A DNA stretch of 64,000 nt, from positions 1 through 64,000 of the forward strand of contig NZ_JACDDV010000004.1 of NCBI RefSeq assembly GCF_013816785.1, in the 5' to 3' direction. How positions within the stretch are numbered: the first letter of the stretch is position 1; the number at the start of each line of letters is the position of its first letter. This DNA comes from Sphingomonas sp. Its GTDB lineage: Bacteria > Pseudomonadota > Alphaproteobacteria > Sphingomonadales > Sphingomonadaceae. The notes below the pieces were generated by a model that was not told the DNA's origin, did no database searches, and saw only the letters and a program-made list of their open reading frames with translations. A program made the translations under genes and the position numbers. Below are positions 33,588-41,842 of this stretch, one piece after another.

Positions 33588-33896
33588 ATGACCGACATCC
33601 CTGACCCCACCGACTGCTCCACCATGACCGAGGTCCGCACCGGGGTCGACGATGTCGACCGGCAGGTGGTCGCGCTCATCGCCCGGCGCTTCGGTTACAT
33701 GGATGCCGCGGCGCGGATCAAGCTGGACCGGGCGGCGGTGCGTGACGAATGGCGCAAGGCAGACGTGCTGGCGAAGGTCGATGCACAGGCGGCCGCGATG
33801 AAGGTCGACCGGGCATTGCTGGCTCGCCTGTACGAAGACCTGATCGAAACCTCGATCGCCCACGAATTCGATCAATATGACCGAATACGCGGTTAA
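33588..33896 (+). CDS. Chorismate mutase, AroQ class
   Basis: The 102-residue all-helical protein matches the AroQ fold: VDDVDRQVVALIARR in helix 1, then RKADVLAKVD and LARLYEDLIETSIAHE. It would convert chorismate to prephenate for Phe/Tyr synthesis. Its compact form resembles PchB-type isochorismate pyruvate lyases, which cannot be excluded. ATG 33588 is used; an ATG at 33663 is too internal. Its stop overlaps the next gene's stop on the other strand (TTAA). Confidence 0.85.
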   Translation: MTDIPDPTDCSTMTEVRTGVDDVDRQVVALIARRFGYMDAAARIKLDRAAVRDEWRKADVLAKVDAQAAAMKVDRALLARLYEDLIETSIAHEFDQYDRIRG

Positions 33897-34129
33897 CGCG
33901 CGCCAATCGTCTTCAAATCTCCCGCGCTCTTGCCGTTACCGCGCAGATCCCATTGATTCTGCGTGAGGCAGAGCCTTTTGCGCATCCGGGTGCCGGTATA
34001 GGCCGGGTCGGGGCGGCAAATCTTGCTTTCAGCCGTCGAGGCTTGGGCGGCGGTAGGAGCAGGCTGAGCCGGAGTAGCGACGGCGGCATCCGAGGCAAGC
34101 AGAAGGACGCTGAACAGGACAGAAATCAT
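33893..34129 (-). CDS. Small secreted hypothetical protein
   Basis: The 78-residue product starts MISVLFSVLLLASDAAVA, a signal peptide, followed by a Pro/Ala/Thr-rich linker. A small domain with two cysteines follows (SKICRPDP and KRLCLTQNQW). The motif RMRKRLCLTQNQWDL recurs in small sphingomonad periplasmic proteins as I recall them; no function is known. The stop codon is shared in overlap with chorismate mutase. Confidence 0.65.
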   Translation of the reverse strand: MISVLFSVLLLASDAAVATPAQPAPTAAQASTAESKICRPDPAYTGTRMRKRLCLTQNQWDLRGNGKSAGDLKTIGAR

Positions 34130-34199
34130 CGGGCATCCAGTAAATTAGTTGAGGAGATCAGAGGCTTAGCAGGAGAATTCTATTTTAAAAGGCCCAATA

Positions 34200-34937
34200 T
34201 CAGTTTTTCGACGAACGGCGGCCCGTGAGGGCGCGCAACATTCCGCGGAGCGCCCTGATCTCGCGCGTCGACCAGCTCGCCTTGGTCAGGATGGTGCGGA
34301 GCGTGGCGCGCGTAACTGCGGTCCGTTCGGGCGGAAAATAATAGCCGGCGCCGTCGAGCGCGTGGTCAAACTGAGCGACCAGCCCTTCAAGATCCGCCAT
34401 CGGCGCGGGCGGCTCGCCTTCCTTGACAGTCGGCTGGGCGAGAGCCGCGCCCTTGGACCATTCATAGGCTAGCAGGATCACCGCCTGAGCGAGGTTGAGG
34501 CTGCCGAACCTTGGGTTGATCGGAACGGTGACGATCTTGGTCGCAAGTGCGACGTCCTCGCTTTCCAGCCCCGACCGCTCGGGTCCGAACAGGATAGCGG
34601 TGCGGCCATGGGAGGACCGGATTTCGCCCGCCATTTCCTCCGGCCCGACGACCGGCATGACAAGGTCGCGGCGGCGGACGGTCGAGGCGTAAACGACCGA
34701 GCAATCGGCGATCGCGTCGGCGACGCTGTCGAATATCCGCGCCTGATCGAGCACTGCGTCCGCCCCGCTGGCCGAGGGTCCAGCGTCGGGATTCGGCCAG
34801 CCGTCGCGGGGACTGACGAGTCGCATCTCGGTCAGTCCGAAATTCATCATCGCCCGCGCGGCTTTGCCGATGTTCTGGCCTAGTTGGGGGCGGACGAGGA
34901 TGATGAGTGGCGCAGGTGCGTCGTCAACCAATTTCAT
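34200..34937 (-). CDS. trmJ: tRNA (cytidine/uridine-2'-O)-methyltransferase TrmJ
   Basis: This SPOUT-class enzyme 2'-O-methylates position 32 of tRNAs. The 245-residue protein has the knot-forming motifs ILFGPERSGLESEDV and PINPRFGSLNLAQAVILLAYEW. A C-terminal extension of about 80 residues is typical of TrmJ and absent from TrmL. It lies near nrdR with a short gap. The exact base specificity follows from family. Confidence 0.88.
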   Translation of the reverse strand: MKLVDDAPAPLIILVRPQLGQNIGKAARAMMNFGLTEMRLVSPRDGWPNPDAGPSASGADAVLDQARIFDSVADAIADCSVVYASTVRRRDLVMPVVGPEEMAGEIRSSHGRTAILFGPERSGLESEDVALATKIVTVPINPRFGSLNLAQAVILLAYEWSKGAALAQPTVKEGEPPAPMADLEGLVAQFDHALDGAGYYFPPERTAVTRATLRTILTKASWSTREIRALRGMLRALTGRRSSKN

Positions 34938-34967
34938 ACTTCCCGCGCAAAGTGGAAGGCACTCCGC

Positions 34968-35459
34968 TCATATCAACTTGTCGAGCAGTCCCGGCCCGTC
35001 CGACGGCGGCGCGTCTCCTTCCACCGCTTCCGCGATCTCCGCGAAGTCGCCCGCTTCCTTGAAATCCTTGTAGACGCTGGCGAAGCGGATGTAGGCGACC
35101 GGGTCGAGCCCCTTCAAACCGAACATCACCAGCTGACCGATCTGTTGCGCGGTGACCTCGTCGCCGGTGGTCTCGAGGCGGCGCTGAATGCCGGTTGCAA
35201 GCCGTTCGATTTTCGATTGTTCGATGTCGCGCTTGCGGCATGCGTGACCTATTGCGCGCTCAAGCTTGGCGCGATCGAACGGCTCGCGCTTGCCGTCCTT
35301 CTTCACCACGGTGAGGTCGCGCAGCTGGACGCGTTCGAAGGTCGTGAAGCGCTGCCCGCACCCGCCACATTCCCGCCGCCGGCGGATCGACGAGCCGTCC
35401 TCGCTGGGTCGCGAGTCCTTAACTTGGCTATTGTCGATCGCGCAAAACGGACAGCGCAA
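34968..35459 (-). CDS. nrdR: Transcriptional repressor NrdR
   Basis: NrdR is an ATP/dATP-sensing repressor of ribonucleotide reductase genes. The zinc ribbon uses C3, C6, C31 and C34. The ATP-cone domain starts at [20 protein letters not shown]. The 163-residue length is normal. It follows glyA and rpiB on the same strand (glyA stop at 35463, nrdR start at 35459), an arrangement common in alphaproteobacteria. Confidence 0.96.
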   Translation of the reverse strand: MRCPFCAIDNSQVKDSRPSEDGSSIRRRRECGGCGQRFTTFERVQLRDLTVVKKDGKREPFDRAKLERAIGHACRKRDIEQSKIERLATGIQRRLETTGDEVTAQQIGQLVMFGLKGLDPVAYIRFASVYKDFKEAGDFAEIAEAVEGDAPPSDGPGLLDKLI

Positions 35460-35462
35460 GGC

Positions 35463-36773
35463 TCAGTCCTGGTAGATCGGGAAACGGGCGCAGAGGGCGC
35501 GGACGCGGACGTTGACGTCACGCTCGACGGCCGTGTCGCCTTTGGCGACCCCGGCCAGCACATCCGCCACCATATCGCCGATGTCGCCGAACTCGGCCTC
35601 CCCGAAGCCGCGGGTCGTCCCGGCGGGAGAGCCGACGCGGATGCCGCTGGTTTGCATCGGTGGCAGGGGGTCGAACGGCACGCCATTCTTGTTGCAGGTG
35701 ATACCAGCGCGTTCGAGTGCCTCGTCGGCGTCCTTGCCGGTGATGCCGAGCGGGCGAAGATCGACCAGCGCGAGGTGCGTGTCGGTGCCCCCAGAAACGA
35801 GATCGGCGCCGCGTTCCTTGAGGCGGGTCGCCAGCGTCTGGGCGTTCCTGATCACCGCCTTGGCATAGCTTTTGAAGCCGGGTTCCAGCGCCTCTCCGAA
35901 AGCAACCGCCTTGGCTGCGATGACATGCATCAGCGGACCACCCTGAAGGCCCGGGAAGACCGCCGAGTTGATCTTCTTGGCGATCGCCTCGTCGTCGGTC
36001 AGCACCATGCCGCCGCGCGGGCCGCGCAACGTCTTGTGCGTGGTGGTGGTCACGACATGGGCATGGCCGAACGGGGTTGGGTGCTCGTCGGCGGCGACCA
36101 GGCCGGCGAAGTGCGCCATGTCGACGAACAGATAGGCGCCGACCTCGTCGCAAATCGCCCGGAAGCGGGCGAAGTCGAGATGGCGCGGATAGGCCGAGCC
36201 GCCGGCGATGATCAGCCTGGGCTTATGCTCTTTGGCAAGCCGTTCGACCTCATCGAAATCGACCAAGTGATCGTCGCGGCGAACGCCATATTGGATGGCA
36301 TCGAACCATTTACCTGACTGGGCAGGGGGGGCACCGTGGGTAAGATGCCCGCCCGCCGCCAGGCTCATGCCCAGGATGGTGTCGCCCGGCTTCAACAGCG
36401 CCATCATCACCGCACCATTGGCCTGCGCGCCGCTGTGCGGCTGGACATTGGCGAAGCCGCACCCGAACAATTGCTTGGCGCGCTCAATAGCGAGGGTTTC
36501 GACTGCGTCCGACGGTTCGCAGCCCTGATAATAGCGGCGGCCCGGATAGCCCTCGGCATATTTGTTGGTGAGGACCGAGCCCTGCGCCTCGAGCACGGCA
36601 CGACTGACGATGTTTTCCGACGCGATCAGCTCGATCTGAGTTTGCTCGCGGCGCAGCTCGGCGCGGATCGCGTCCGCAACCTTCGGGTCAGCTTTGGCCA
36701 GCGTTTCGGTGAAGAAGCCGGGCGGCTGGACGTCGGCCAAAGAAATCGGGTCACGTTCGGGGGCGGTGGCCAT
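35463..36773 (-). CDS. glyA: Serine hydroxymethyltransferase
   Basis: GlyA interconverts serine and glycine with tetrahydrofolate, supplying one-carbon units. ATG 36773 gives 436 residues. The PLP lysine is Lys247 in [25 protein letters not shown] near residue 72 is a family signature. Longer upstream starts overlap rpiB coding sequence and are rejected. It is the middle gene of rpiB-glyA-nrdR. Confidence 0.97.
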   Translation of the reverse strand: MATAPERDPISLADVQPPGFFTETLAKADPKVADAIRAELRREQTQIELIASENIVSRAVLEAQGSVLTNKYAEGYPGRRYYQGCEPSDAVETLAIERAKQLFGCGFANVQPHSGAQANGAVMMALLKPGDTILGMSLAAGGHLTHGAPPAQSGKWFDAIQYGVRRDDHLVDFDEVERLAKEHKPRLIIAGGSAYPRHLDFARFRAICDEVGAYLFVDMAHFAGLVAADEHPTPFGHAHVVTTTTHKTLRGPRGGMVLTDDEAIAKKINSAVFPGLQGGPLMHVIAAKAVAFGEALEPGFKSYAKAVIRNAQTLATRLKERGADLVSGGTDTHLALVDLRPLGITGKDADEALERAGITCNKNGVPFDPLPPMQTSGIRVGSPAGTTRGFGEAEFGDIGDMVADVLAGVAKGDTAVERDVNVRVRALCARFPIYQD

Positions 36774-36775
36774 GG

Positions 36776-37219
36776 TCAGCAGTCCTGCTTCAATGCGGTG
36801 AGCTGGTCGACGCGGCGCTGATGGCGCCCGCCTTTGAATTCGGTGGTGAGGAAGGCGGTGACGCACGCCTTGGCCATATCGATGCCGATCAGGCGGGCGC
36901 CGAGCGCGATGGCATTGGCATCATTATGCTGGCGCGCGAGGCTGGCCGATAGCGGTTCGGCCACCTGCGCGCAACGGCATGCCGGGTTGCGGTTGGCGGC
37001 GATGGCGATGCCGATCCCAGACCCGCAGACGGCAATTCCACGGTCGGCGTCGCCTTCGGCCAGCGCCTCGGCGAGCATCGTACCGAAGCGCGGATAATCG
37101 ACGCTATCATGCCCATGCGTCCCCAGGTCGATGATGTCGTGCCCGCCCTCCTTCAGCCATGCGGAAAGTATGTCCTTAAGGTCAACCCCGGCGTGGTCGG
37201 CGGAAACTGCGATGCGCAT
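36776..37219 (-). CDS. rpiB: Ribose-5-phosphate isomerase B
   Basis: RpiB interconverts ribose-5-phosphate and ribulose-5-phosphate. The 147-residue protein has the catalytic Cys65 in [14 protein letters not shown] and the phosphate-site residues in SADHAG (near His9) and [12 protein letters not shown]. It is the first gene of the rpiB-glyA-nrdR unit, two bases upstream of glyA. Confidence 0.96.
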   Translation of the reverse strand: MRIAVSADHAGVDLKDILSAWLKEGGHDIIDLGTHGHDSVDYPRFGTMLAEALAEGDADRGIAVCGSGIGIAIAANRNPACRCAQVAEPLSASLARQHNDANAIALGARLIGIDMAKACVTAFLTTEFKGGRHQRRVDQLTALKQDC

Positions 37220-37266
37220 GGTCTAGTCCTAGGCCAAGCGCCTGGGTTTCGCCACCCTTCAGGCCT

Positions 37267-38481
37267 TCAGGCGGCTTTTCTAAGCTCCAGCCGGTCCCAG
37301 ATTTCGACCAGGGCGGTGGTCAGCTCATCCATCATTGCTTCGCTGTGGCACGGGCCGGGGGTGAAGCGGAGGCGCTCGGTGCCGCGTGGAACGGTGGGAA
37401 AATTGATCGGCTGAACGTAGAGGCCGTATTCGGCGAGCAAAATGTCGCTGATGTGCTTGGCCTTGACTGGGCAACCGACCAGCAGCGGAACGATGTGAGT
37501 CACGCTATCCATCACCGGCAGACCGGCGTCGCGAAACCGGGCCTTGAGCGCGGCGGCGCCCGCCTGCTGCGTCGCGCGTTCCTCGGCCGACGCCTTCAAA
37601 TGCCGCACGGACGCTAGCGCGCCCGCGACCAACACCGGCGACAAAGAGGTGGTGAAGATGAAGCCCGGAGCATAGCTGCGAATGCAATCGATGATGTTGC
37701 GGTCGGCCGCGATGTAACCGCCCATTACGCCGAACGCCTTGCCCAGCGTGCCTTCGATGATCGTCACCCGGTCGGCGACCGCTTCGCGCTCGGAAATGCC
37801 GCCGCCGCGCGCGCCATACATGCCGACGGCATGGACTTCGTCGAGGTAGGTCAGCGCGCCGTAGCGGTCGGCGAGGTCGCAGATTGCGGCGATCGGGGCG
37901 ATGTCGCCGTCCATCGAATAGACGCTTTCGAACGCGATCAGCTTGGGTGTTTCGGGATCTTCGGCGGCGAGCAATTCCTCGAGATGGGCGAGGTCATTGT
38001 GTCGGAACACCCGCTTGTCGCAGCCCGACGAGCGGATGCCGGCGATCATCGAAGCGTGGTTAAGCTCGTCGGAGAAAATGATACAGCCAGGGAGCAGCTT
38101 GCCGAGCGTCGACAGCGCGGCCTCGTTCGAGACATAGCCAGATGTGAACAGCAAGGCGCCCTGCTTGCCGTGCAGGTCGGCTAGCTCGGCCTCCAGGTCG
38201 ATATGATAATGGGTGTTGCCGCCGATGTTGCGAGTGCCCCCCGAGCCGGCGCCGACGTCGTGCAGCGCCTGCTCCATGGCCGCGACGACGGCGGGATGCT
38301 GGCCCATGCCGAGATAGTCGTTCGAGCACCACACGGTGATCGGCTTGGGCCCGTTGTGGCCGTGGAAGCAGCGCGCGTTGGGGAAACTGCCCTTGGTCCG
38401 CAAAATGTCGATGAAGACGCGGTAGCGCCCCTCGTCATGGAGGCGATCGATCGCCGCCCTGAAGATGCTGTCATAGTCCAC
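37267..38481 (-). CDS. hemA: 5-aminolevulinate synthase
   Basis: This PLP enzyme condenses glycine and succinyl-CoA to 5-aminolevulinate, the C4 heme route of alphaproteobacteria. Starting at GTG 38481 gives 404 residues beginning [20 protein letters not shown], as in relatives; ATG 38517 is an alternative with 12 extra residues. [20 protein letters not shown] and the PLP-lysine segment [14 protein letters not shown] are visible. It is downstream of murI, and the longest reading (TTG 38541) would overlap the murI stop. Confidence 0.95.
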   Translation of the reverse strand: MDYDSIFRAAIDRLHDEGRYRVFIDILRTKGSFPNARCFHGHNGPKPITVWCSNDYLGMGQHPAVVAAMEQALHDVGAGSGGTRNIGGNTHYHIDLEAELADLHGKQGALLFTSGYVSNEAALSTLGKLLPGCIIFSDELNHASMIAGIRSSGCDKRVFRHNDLAHLEELLAAEDPETPKLIAFESVYSMDGDIAPIAAICDLADRYGALTYLDEVHAVGMYGARGGGISEREAVADRVTIIEGTLGKAFGVMGGYIAADRNIIDCIRSYAPGFIFTTSLSPVLVAGALASVRHLKASAEERATQQAGAAALKARFRDAGLPVMDSVTHIVPLLVGCPVKAKHISDILLAEYGLYVQPINFPTVPRGTERLRFTPGPCHSEAMMDELTTALVEIWDRLELRKAA

Positions 38482-38537
38482 GAGCCGCCAATATCGCCGA
38501 GTGAAGCCGAATGCCATTGCGAACGACTCGCAACTGT

Positions 38538-39326
38538 TCAAAGAAGTTTAACCTCGTTGATTCCGAATTGAGCGAGCGAGACGGCTAGCGTGGCTGGCGG
38601 TGGGGCGGTGAACACGGCAAGACCGGGCGGCGGCGCCAATGGCCAGGGCTGGCCTTGCGTCAAATAGGCGATGCGCCGCGCGATGCCGGCGCCGCCGTCG
38701 ACCTGGACGACGCCCGGAAGCGCCGCCGCCAATTCTTCACAGAGCAGAGGGAAATGGGTGCAAGCGAGGACGACGACGTCGATCTCGCCGCCCCGTGGCG
38801 CGGCGAGCATGGGGGCAACCGCGGCGCGAACATCTTCGAGCGGAACATAGTCGCCCGCCAGCTTGGCCTCGGCCAGCGCGACCAGCTCTGGGCTGCCGTG
38901 GCAGATGACGGTGCAATCGGCGGCGAAGCGTGCGGCAAGATCGTCGACATAGGGCTGACGCACCGTCGCCTCCGTGCCGAGCACAGCGATCACTCGACTC
39001 TTCGATAGCTCGCCAGCGGGCTTAATCGCCGGCACCGTGCCGACCACCGGAATGTCGAGCGCGGCACGAACCTGGTCGAGCGCGATGGTCGAGGCGGTGT
39101 TGCAGGCGATGACCGCCAGCCGCGGCCGGTAGCGCTCGACTAACCGGCCCAGCAGCGCTGGAACGCGCGCCGCCAGCTCTGCCTCACTCTTCCCGCCGTA
39201 GGGAAAGCCGGCGCTGTCGGCGGCATAAACGATCGGCGCTTTGGGAAGCAGCGCCCGCGTCGGGGCCAGCACCGACAGCCCCCCGACCCCGGAATCGAAG
39301 AACAGGAGCGGGGCGGCGGGGTCCAT
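38538..39326 (-). CDS. murI: Glutamate racemase
   Basis: MurI makes D-glutamate for peptidoglycan. ATG 39326 gives 262 residues starting [19 protein letters not shown]. The two catalytic cysteines are Cys75 (ACNTAST) and Cys189 (LACTHFP). The upstream ATG at 39383 adds basic residues unlike the family and lies on the divergent plsY start. It is divergent from plsY-dprA. Confidence 0.95.
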   Translation of the reverse strand: MDPAAPLLFFDSGVGGLSVLAPTRALLPKAPIVYAADSAGFPYGGKSEAELAARVPALLGRLVERYRPRLAVIACNTASTIALDQVRAALDIPVVGTVPAIKPAGELSKSRVIAVLGTEATVRQPYVDDLAARFAADCTVICHGSPELVALAEAKLAGDYVPLEDVRAAVAPMLAAPRGGEIDVVVLACTHFPLLCEELAAALPGVVQVDGGAGIARRIAYLTQGQPWPLAPPPGLAVFTAPPPATLAVSLAQFGINEVKLL

Positions 39327-39382
39327 GCGTCGGGCGCTAGTGCGCGCCGGGGTCTTTCGCAACACCAACGATCTGCTACGCA

Positions 39383-39979
39383 ATGCCGATGTCCGGCCCC
39401 GCCATCCTGGCCTTTCTCATCTCCTATCTGCTTGGATCGATCCCGTTCGGGCTCATCCTGACCCGCCTGTCGGGCAAGGGCGATATTCGGGACATCGGGT
39501 CGGGCAGTATTGGGGCGACCAATGTGCTGCGGACAGGGTCGAAAGGGCTAGCGGCGGCGACGCTGTTGTTTGATGCGGCCAAGGGGGCCGTGGCGGTGCT
39601 GCTCGCACAGCGACTGTGGCCCGATGCGGTTCCAGTCGCCGCCGCGGGGGCACTGATTGGGCATCTTTATCCCGTCTGGCTCCGGTTTAAGGGCGGCAAG
39701 GGAGTGGCGACGTTGCTCGGCATCCTGGTGCCGCTGCTGCCGATGGCGGCGCTGGTCTATGCGGTCGTGTGGATCGGGTTGTTTCTGGTCGTGCGCATAT
39801 CCTCGGTCGCCGGAATGACCGCCGCCGCGAGCGCGCCGGTCAGCGCGGTCGTCCTCAATCAACCAGCCTTGTTCCCCCTGTTGCTGGGATTTGCCGTGCT
39901 CGTCATCTGGAAGCATCGCGCGAATGTCGGGCGGCTGATCGCCGGCAGCGAGCCGCGTGTAGGTCGCGCCAAGGCGTGA
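39383..39979 (+). CDS. plsY: Acyl-phosphate:glycerol-3-phosphate acyltransferase
   Basis: PlsY makes lysophosphatidic acid from acyl phosphate and glycerol-3-phosphate in the inner membrane. The 198-residue protein has five membrane segments. Conserved loops are SIPFGLILTRLSGKGDIR, GSIGATNVLRTGSKG and RFKGGKGVATLLG. The start may be Met1 or Met3. The stop overlaps the dprA GTG start (GTGA), so translation is coupled. Confidence 0.95.
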   Translation: MPMSGPAILAFLISYLLGSIPFGLILTRLSGKGDIRDIGSGSIGATNVLRTGSKGLAAATLLFDAAKGAVAVLLAQRLWPDAVPVAAAGALIGHLYPVWLRFKGGKGVATLLGILVPLLPMAALVYAVVWIGLFLVVRISSVAGMTAAASAPVSAVVLNQPALFPLLLGFAVLVIWKHRANVGRLIAGSEPRVGRAKA

Positions 39980-41070
39980 GCGCCCTGCCGGATTTGATCG
40001 AACGGCTGCGGCTGATCCGCACGCCGGGCATCGGGCCGATCGCCTTTCGCCAGCTGTTGCTGCGCTTCGGCAGTGCCGCCGCGGCGCTCGACGCCATTCC
40101 AGACTTGGCGCGTCGCGGCGGCGGCAAGGCGCCGTCGCTGTTCCCCGTCGCCAACGCGGAGCGCGAGATCGCGGCGGTTGGCAAGGCCGGCGCCCGCTTC
40201 CTGGCATTGGGGCAGGGTCTCTATCCGCGCGCCTTGGCCGAACTCGAGAACGCACCGCCATTAGTCACGGCCAAGGGCCGCCTCGAACTGCTCGACCGTC
40301 CGATGGTGGCGATCGTCGGCGCGCGCAACGCCAGCGCCGCCGCCTGTCGCTTCGCTCGCGGCCTGGCGCACGAGCTAGGGCAGGAGGGGGTCAGCATCGT
40401 TTCGGGCCTTGCGCGCGGGATCGACAGCGCGGCGCATGACGGGTCGCTCGACAGCGGCACGATCGCGGTCATCGCCGGCGGGATCGATGTCGCCTATCCG
40501 CCCGAGAATGAAGCGCGGCAGCGCGACATCGCCGAACTCGGGCTGCTGATCGCTGAGATGCCGCCAGGAACCGAACCGCGCGCTCGCCATTTCCCGTATC
40601 GCAACCGGATCATCGCCGGGCTGGCGGCTGGGACGGTGGTGGTCGAAGCGGCGCCGCGATCGGGCTCGCTGATCACCGCGCGGCTGGCCGCCGAGGCGGG
40701 GCGTGAGGTGATGGCGGTGCCCGGTTCCCCGCTCGACCCGCGCGCCCAGGGCTGCAATCAGCTGATCCGCGACGGTGCCACGCTGATCCAGAATGGCGCG
40801 GACGTGATGGAGCAGCTTCGCCCGATCGCCGGCGTCGTAGCTAGCCCGGTCTGGCCGTTCGATCATGATGCGCCGGCGACCCCGGTCGATCCTGAACCCG
40901 ACGTACGCGCGCGGGTCGAGGAATTGCTCGGCCCTTCTCCGGTGCCGGTCGACGAGATAGTCCGCTTGTCGGGCGCCGCGGCCGGCCAGGTCCAGCTGGT
41001 GCTACTCGAACTCGACCTCGCCGGCCGCCTCGATCGCCATGCGGGGGGCAAGGTCAGCGTCAGAAGCTGA
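39976..41070 (+). CDS. dprA: DNA-processing protein DprA
   Basis: DprA loads RecA on incoming single-stranded DNA during natural transformation. GTG 39976 overlaps the plsY stop and gives 364 residues. The Rossmann core has VAIVGARNASAAACRFA, SGLARGIDSAAHDGSL and FPYRNRIIAGLA. The C-terminal winged-helix domain begins near VEELLGPSPVPVDEI. Presence of dprA alone does not prove competence. Confidence 0.94.
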   Translation: MSALPDLIERLRLIRTPGIGPIAFRQLLLRFGSAAAALDAIPDLARRGGGKAPSLFPVANAEREIAAVGKAGARFLALGQGLYPRALAELENAPPLVTAKGRLELLDRPMVAIVGARNASAAACRFARGLAHELGQEGVSIVSGLARGIDSAAHDGSLDSGTIAVIAGGIDVAYPPENEARQRDIAELGLLIAEMPPGTEPRARHFPYRNRIIAGLAAGTVVVEAAPRSGSLITARLAAEAGREVMAVPGSPLDPRAQGCNQLIRDGATLIQNGADVMEQLRPIAGVVASPVWPFDHDAPATPVDPEPDVRARVEELLGPSPVPVDEIVRLSGAAAGQVQLVLLELDLAGRLDRHAGGKVSVRS

Positions 41071-41146
41071 GGCGGCGGGCGATGCCCCGCTTAGCAAATT
41101 CCTAACCGCTCCCGGCTACAGTTGATTCACCTTCAGCAACGGTCCG

Positions 41147-41842
41147 GTGCCGCCATGGGGCCTGGATCTTTTGAAGGAGGCGTATGAATATACAGGCTTG
41201 TGGCTCATCCTGACGATGATCGTCATGCCGTTGGTGGGCATGCGCGCGCAGGCGTGGAGGCTGTCGCTGCTGTGGACAGCCTCGTTGATCGCCACCGCGC
41301 TGATTGCTTTTTTAGCGCCGGCCTATGGCAGTTTCAGTCAAATCGACCCTGCCGCCGCCGTGCGTCTGCCGGGCAATGCGGGCCGGTTTGCTTTTGATGC
41401 GTTCAGGCATTTCCGCTTCGCCGATGACCCTATGTTGTCGATCCACTCGATTGCCGCTGTCATCTGCTTTCCGTCGTTCCATACGATTTGCGCGTTGCTA
41501 CTGGTCCAGGCGTGGTGGTCGGTCCGGTGGTTACTGCCGGTTGCAGTCGCGCTCGCCGGAGCGACGATCGTATCGACGCTGCCGATTGGCGGGCATTATT
41601 TCATCGACCTGCCGGCCGGGCTGGTCGTGTGGTGGGGTTGTACGCGTCTGGCCGATTATATTCTGCGGGACAGGACCGGGGACGGGGTCACGCGAACGAT
41701 GAGTGATCGCGGGCGTCGAAGATGGTTCCGACGACCCATACCAACTGCGCACGCGCTTAGTCGCGTCGAATCTCCGCCCTTGACGCCCTCCCCGACGGCT
41801 CGACAATCGCGCGTATACGTATGTGAGGAATCCACCGCTTGA
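41147..41842 (+). CDS. PAP2-like membrane protein, probably N-terminally truncated
   Basis: The frame opens after a stop at 41123, and the first usable start is GTG 41147. The 231 residues begin inside what looks like the middle of a PAP2/inositolphosphotransferase-like protein. Membrane segments lead to CFPSFHTICALLL and GGHYFIDLPAGLVVWWG, the two C-terminal phosphatase motifs. Family members I recall carry about 100 more N-terminal residues. The last 60 residues are polar and basic. It lies between dprA and topA and overlaps the topA TTG start. It could be a remnant. Confidence 0.55.
   Translation: MPPWGLDLLKEAYEYTGLWLILTMIVMPLVGMRAQAWRLSLLWTASLIATALIAFLAPAYGSFSQIDPAAAVRLPGNAGRFAFDAFRHFRFADDPMLSIHSIAAVICFPSFHTICALLLVQAWWSVRWLLPVAVALAGATIVSTLPIGGHYFIDLPAGLVVWWGCTRLADYILRDRTGDGVTRTMSDRGRRRWFRRPIPTAHALSRVESPPLTPSPTARQSRVYVCEESTA

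Noticed and set aside
34884..36317. Long plus-strand open frame of 477 codons over nrdR and glyA
   Set aside because: The real genes lie on the other strand with full motifs; this is a codon-bias shadow.
38482..38541. Longer hemA start (TTG 38541) overlapping murI
   Set aside because: Family homology begins at VDYDSIF (GTG 38481); the extra 20 residues are not conserved-looking.
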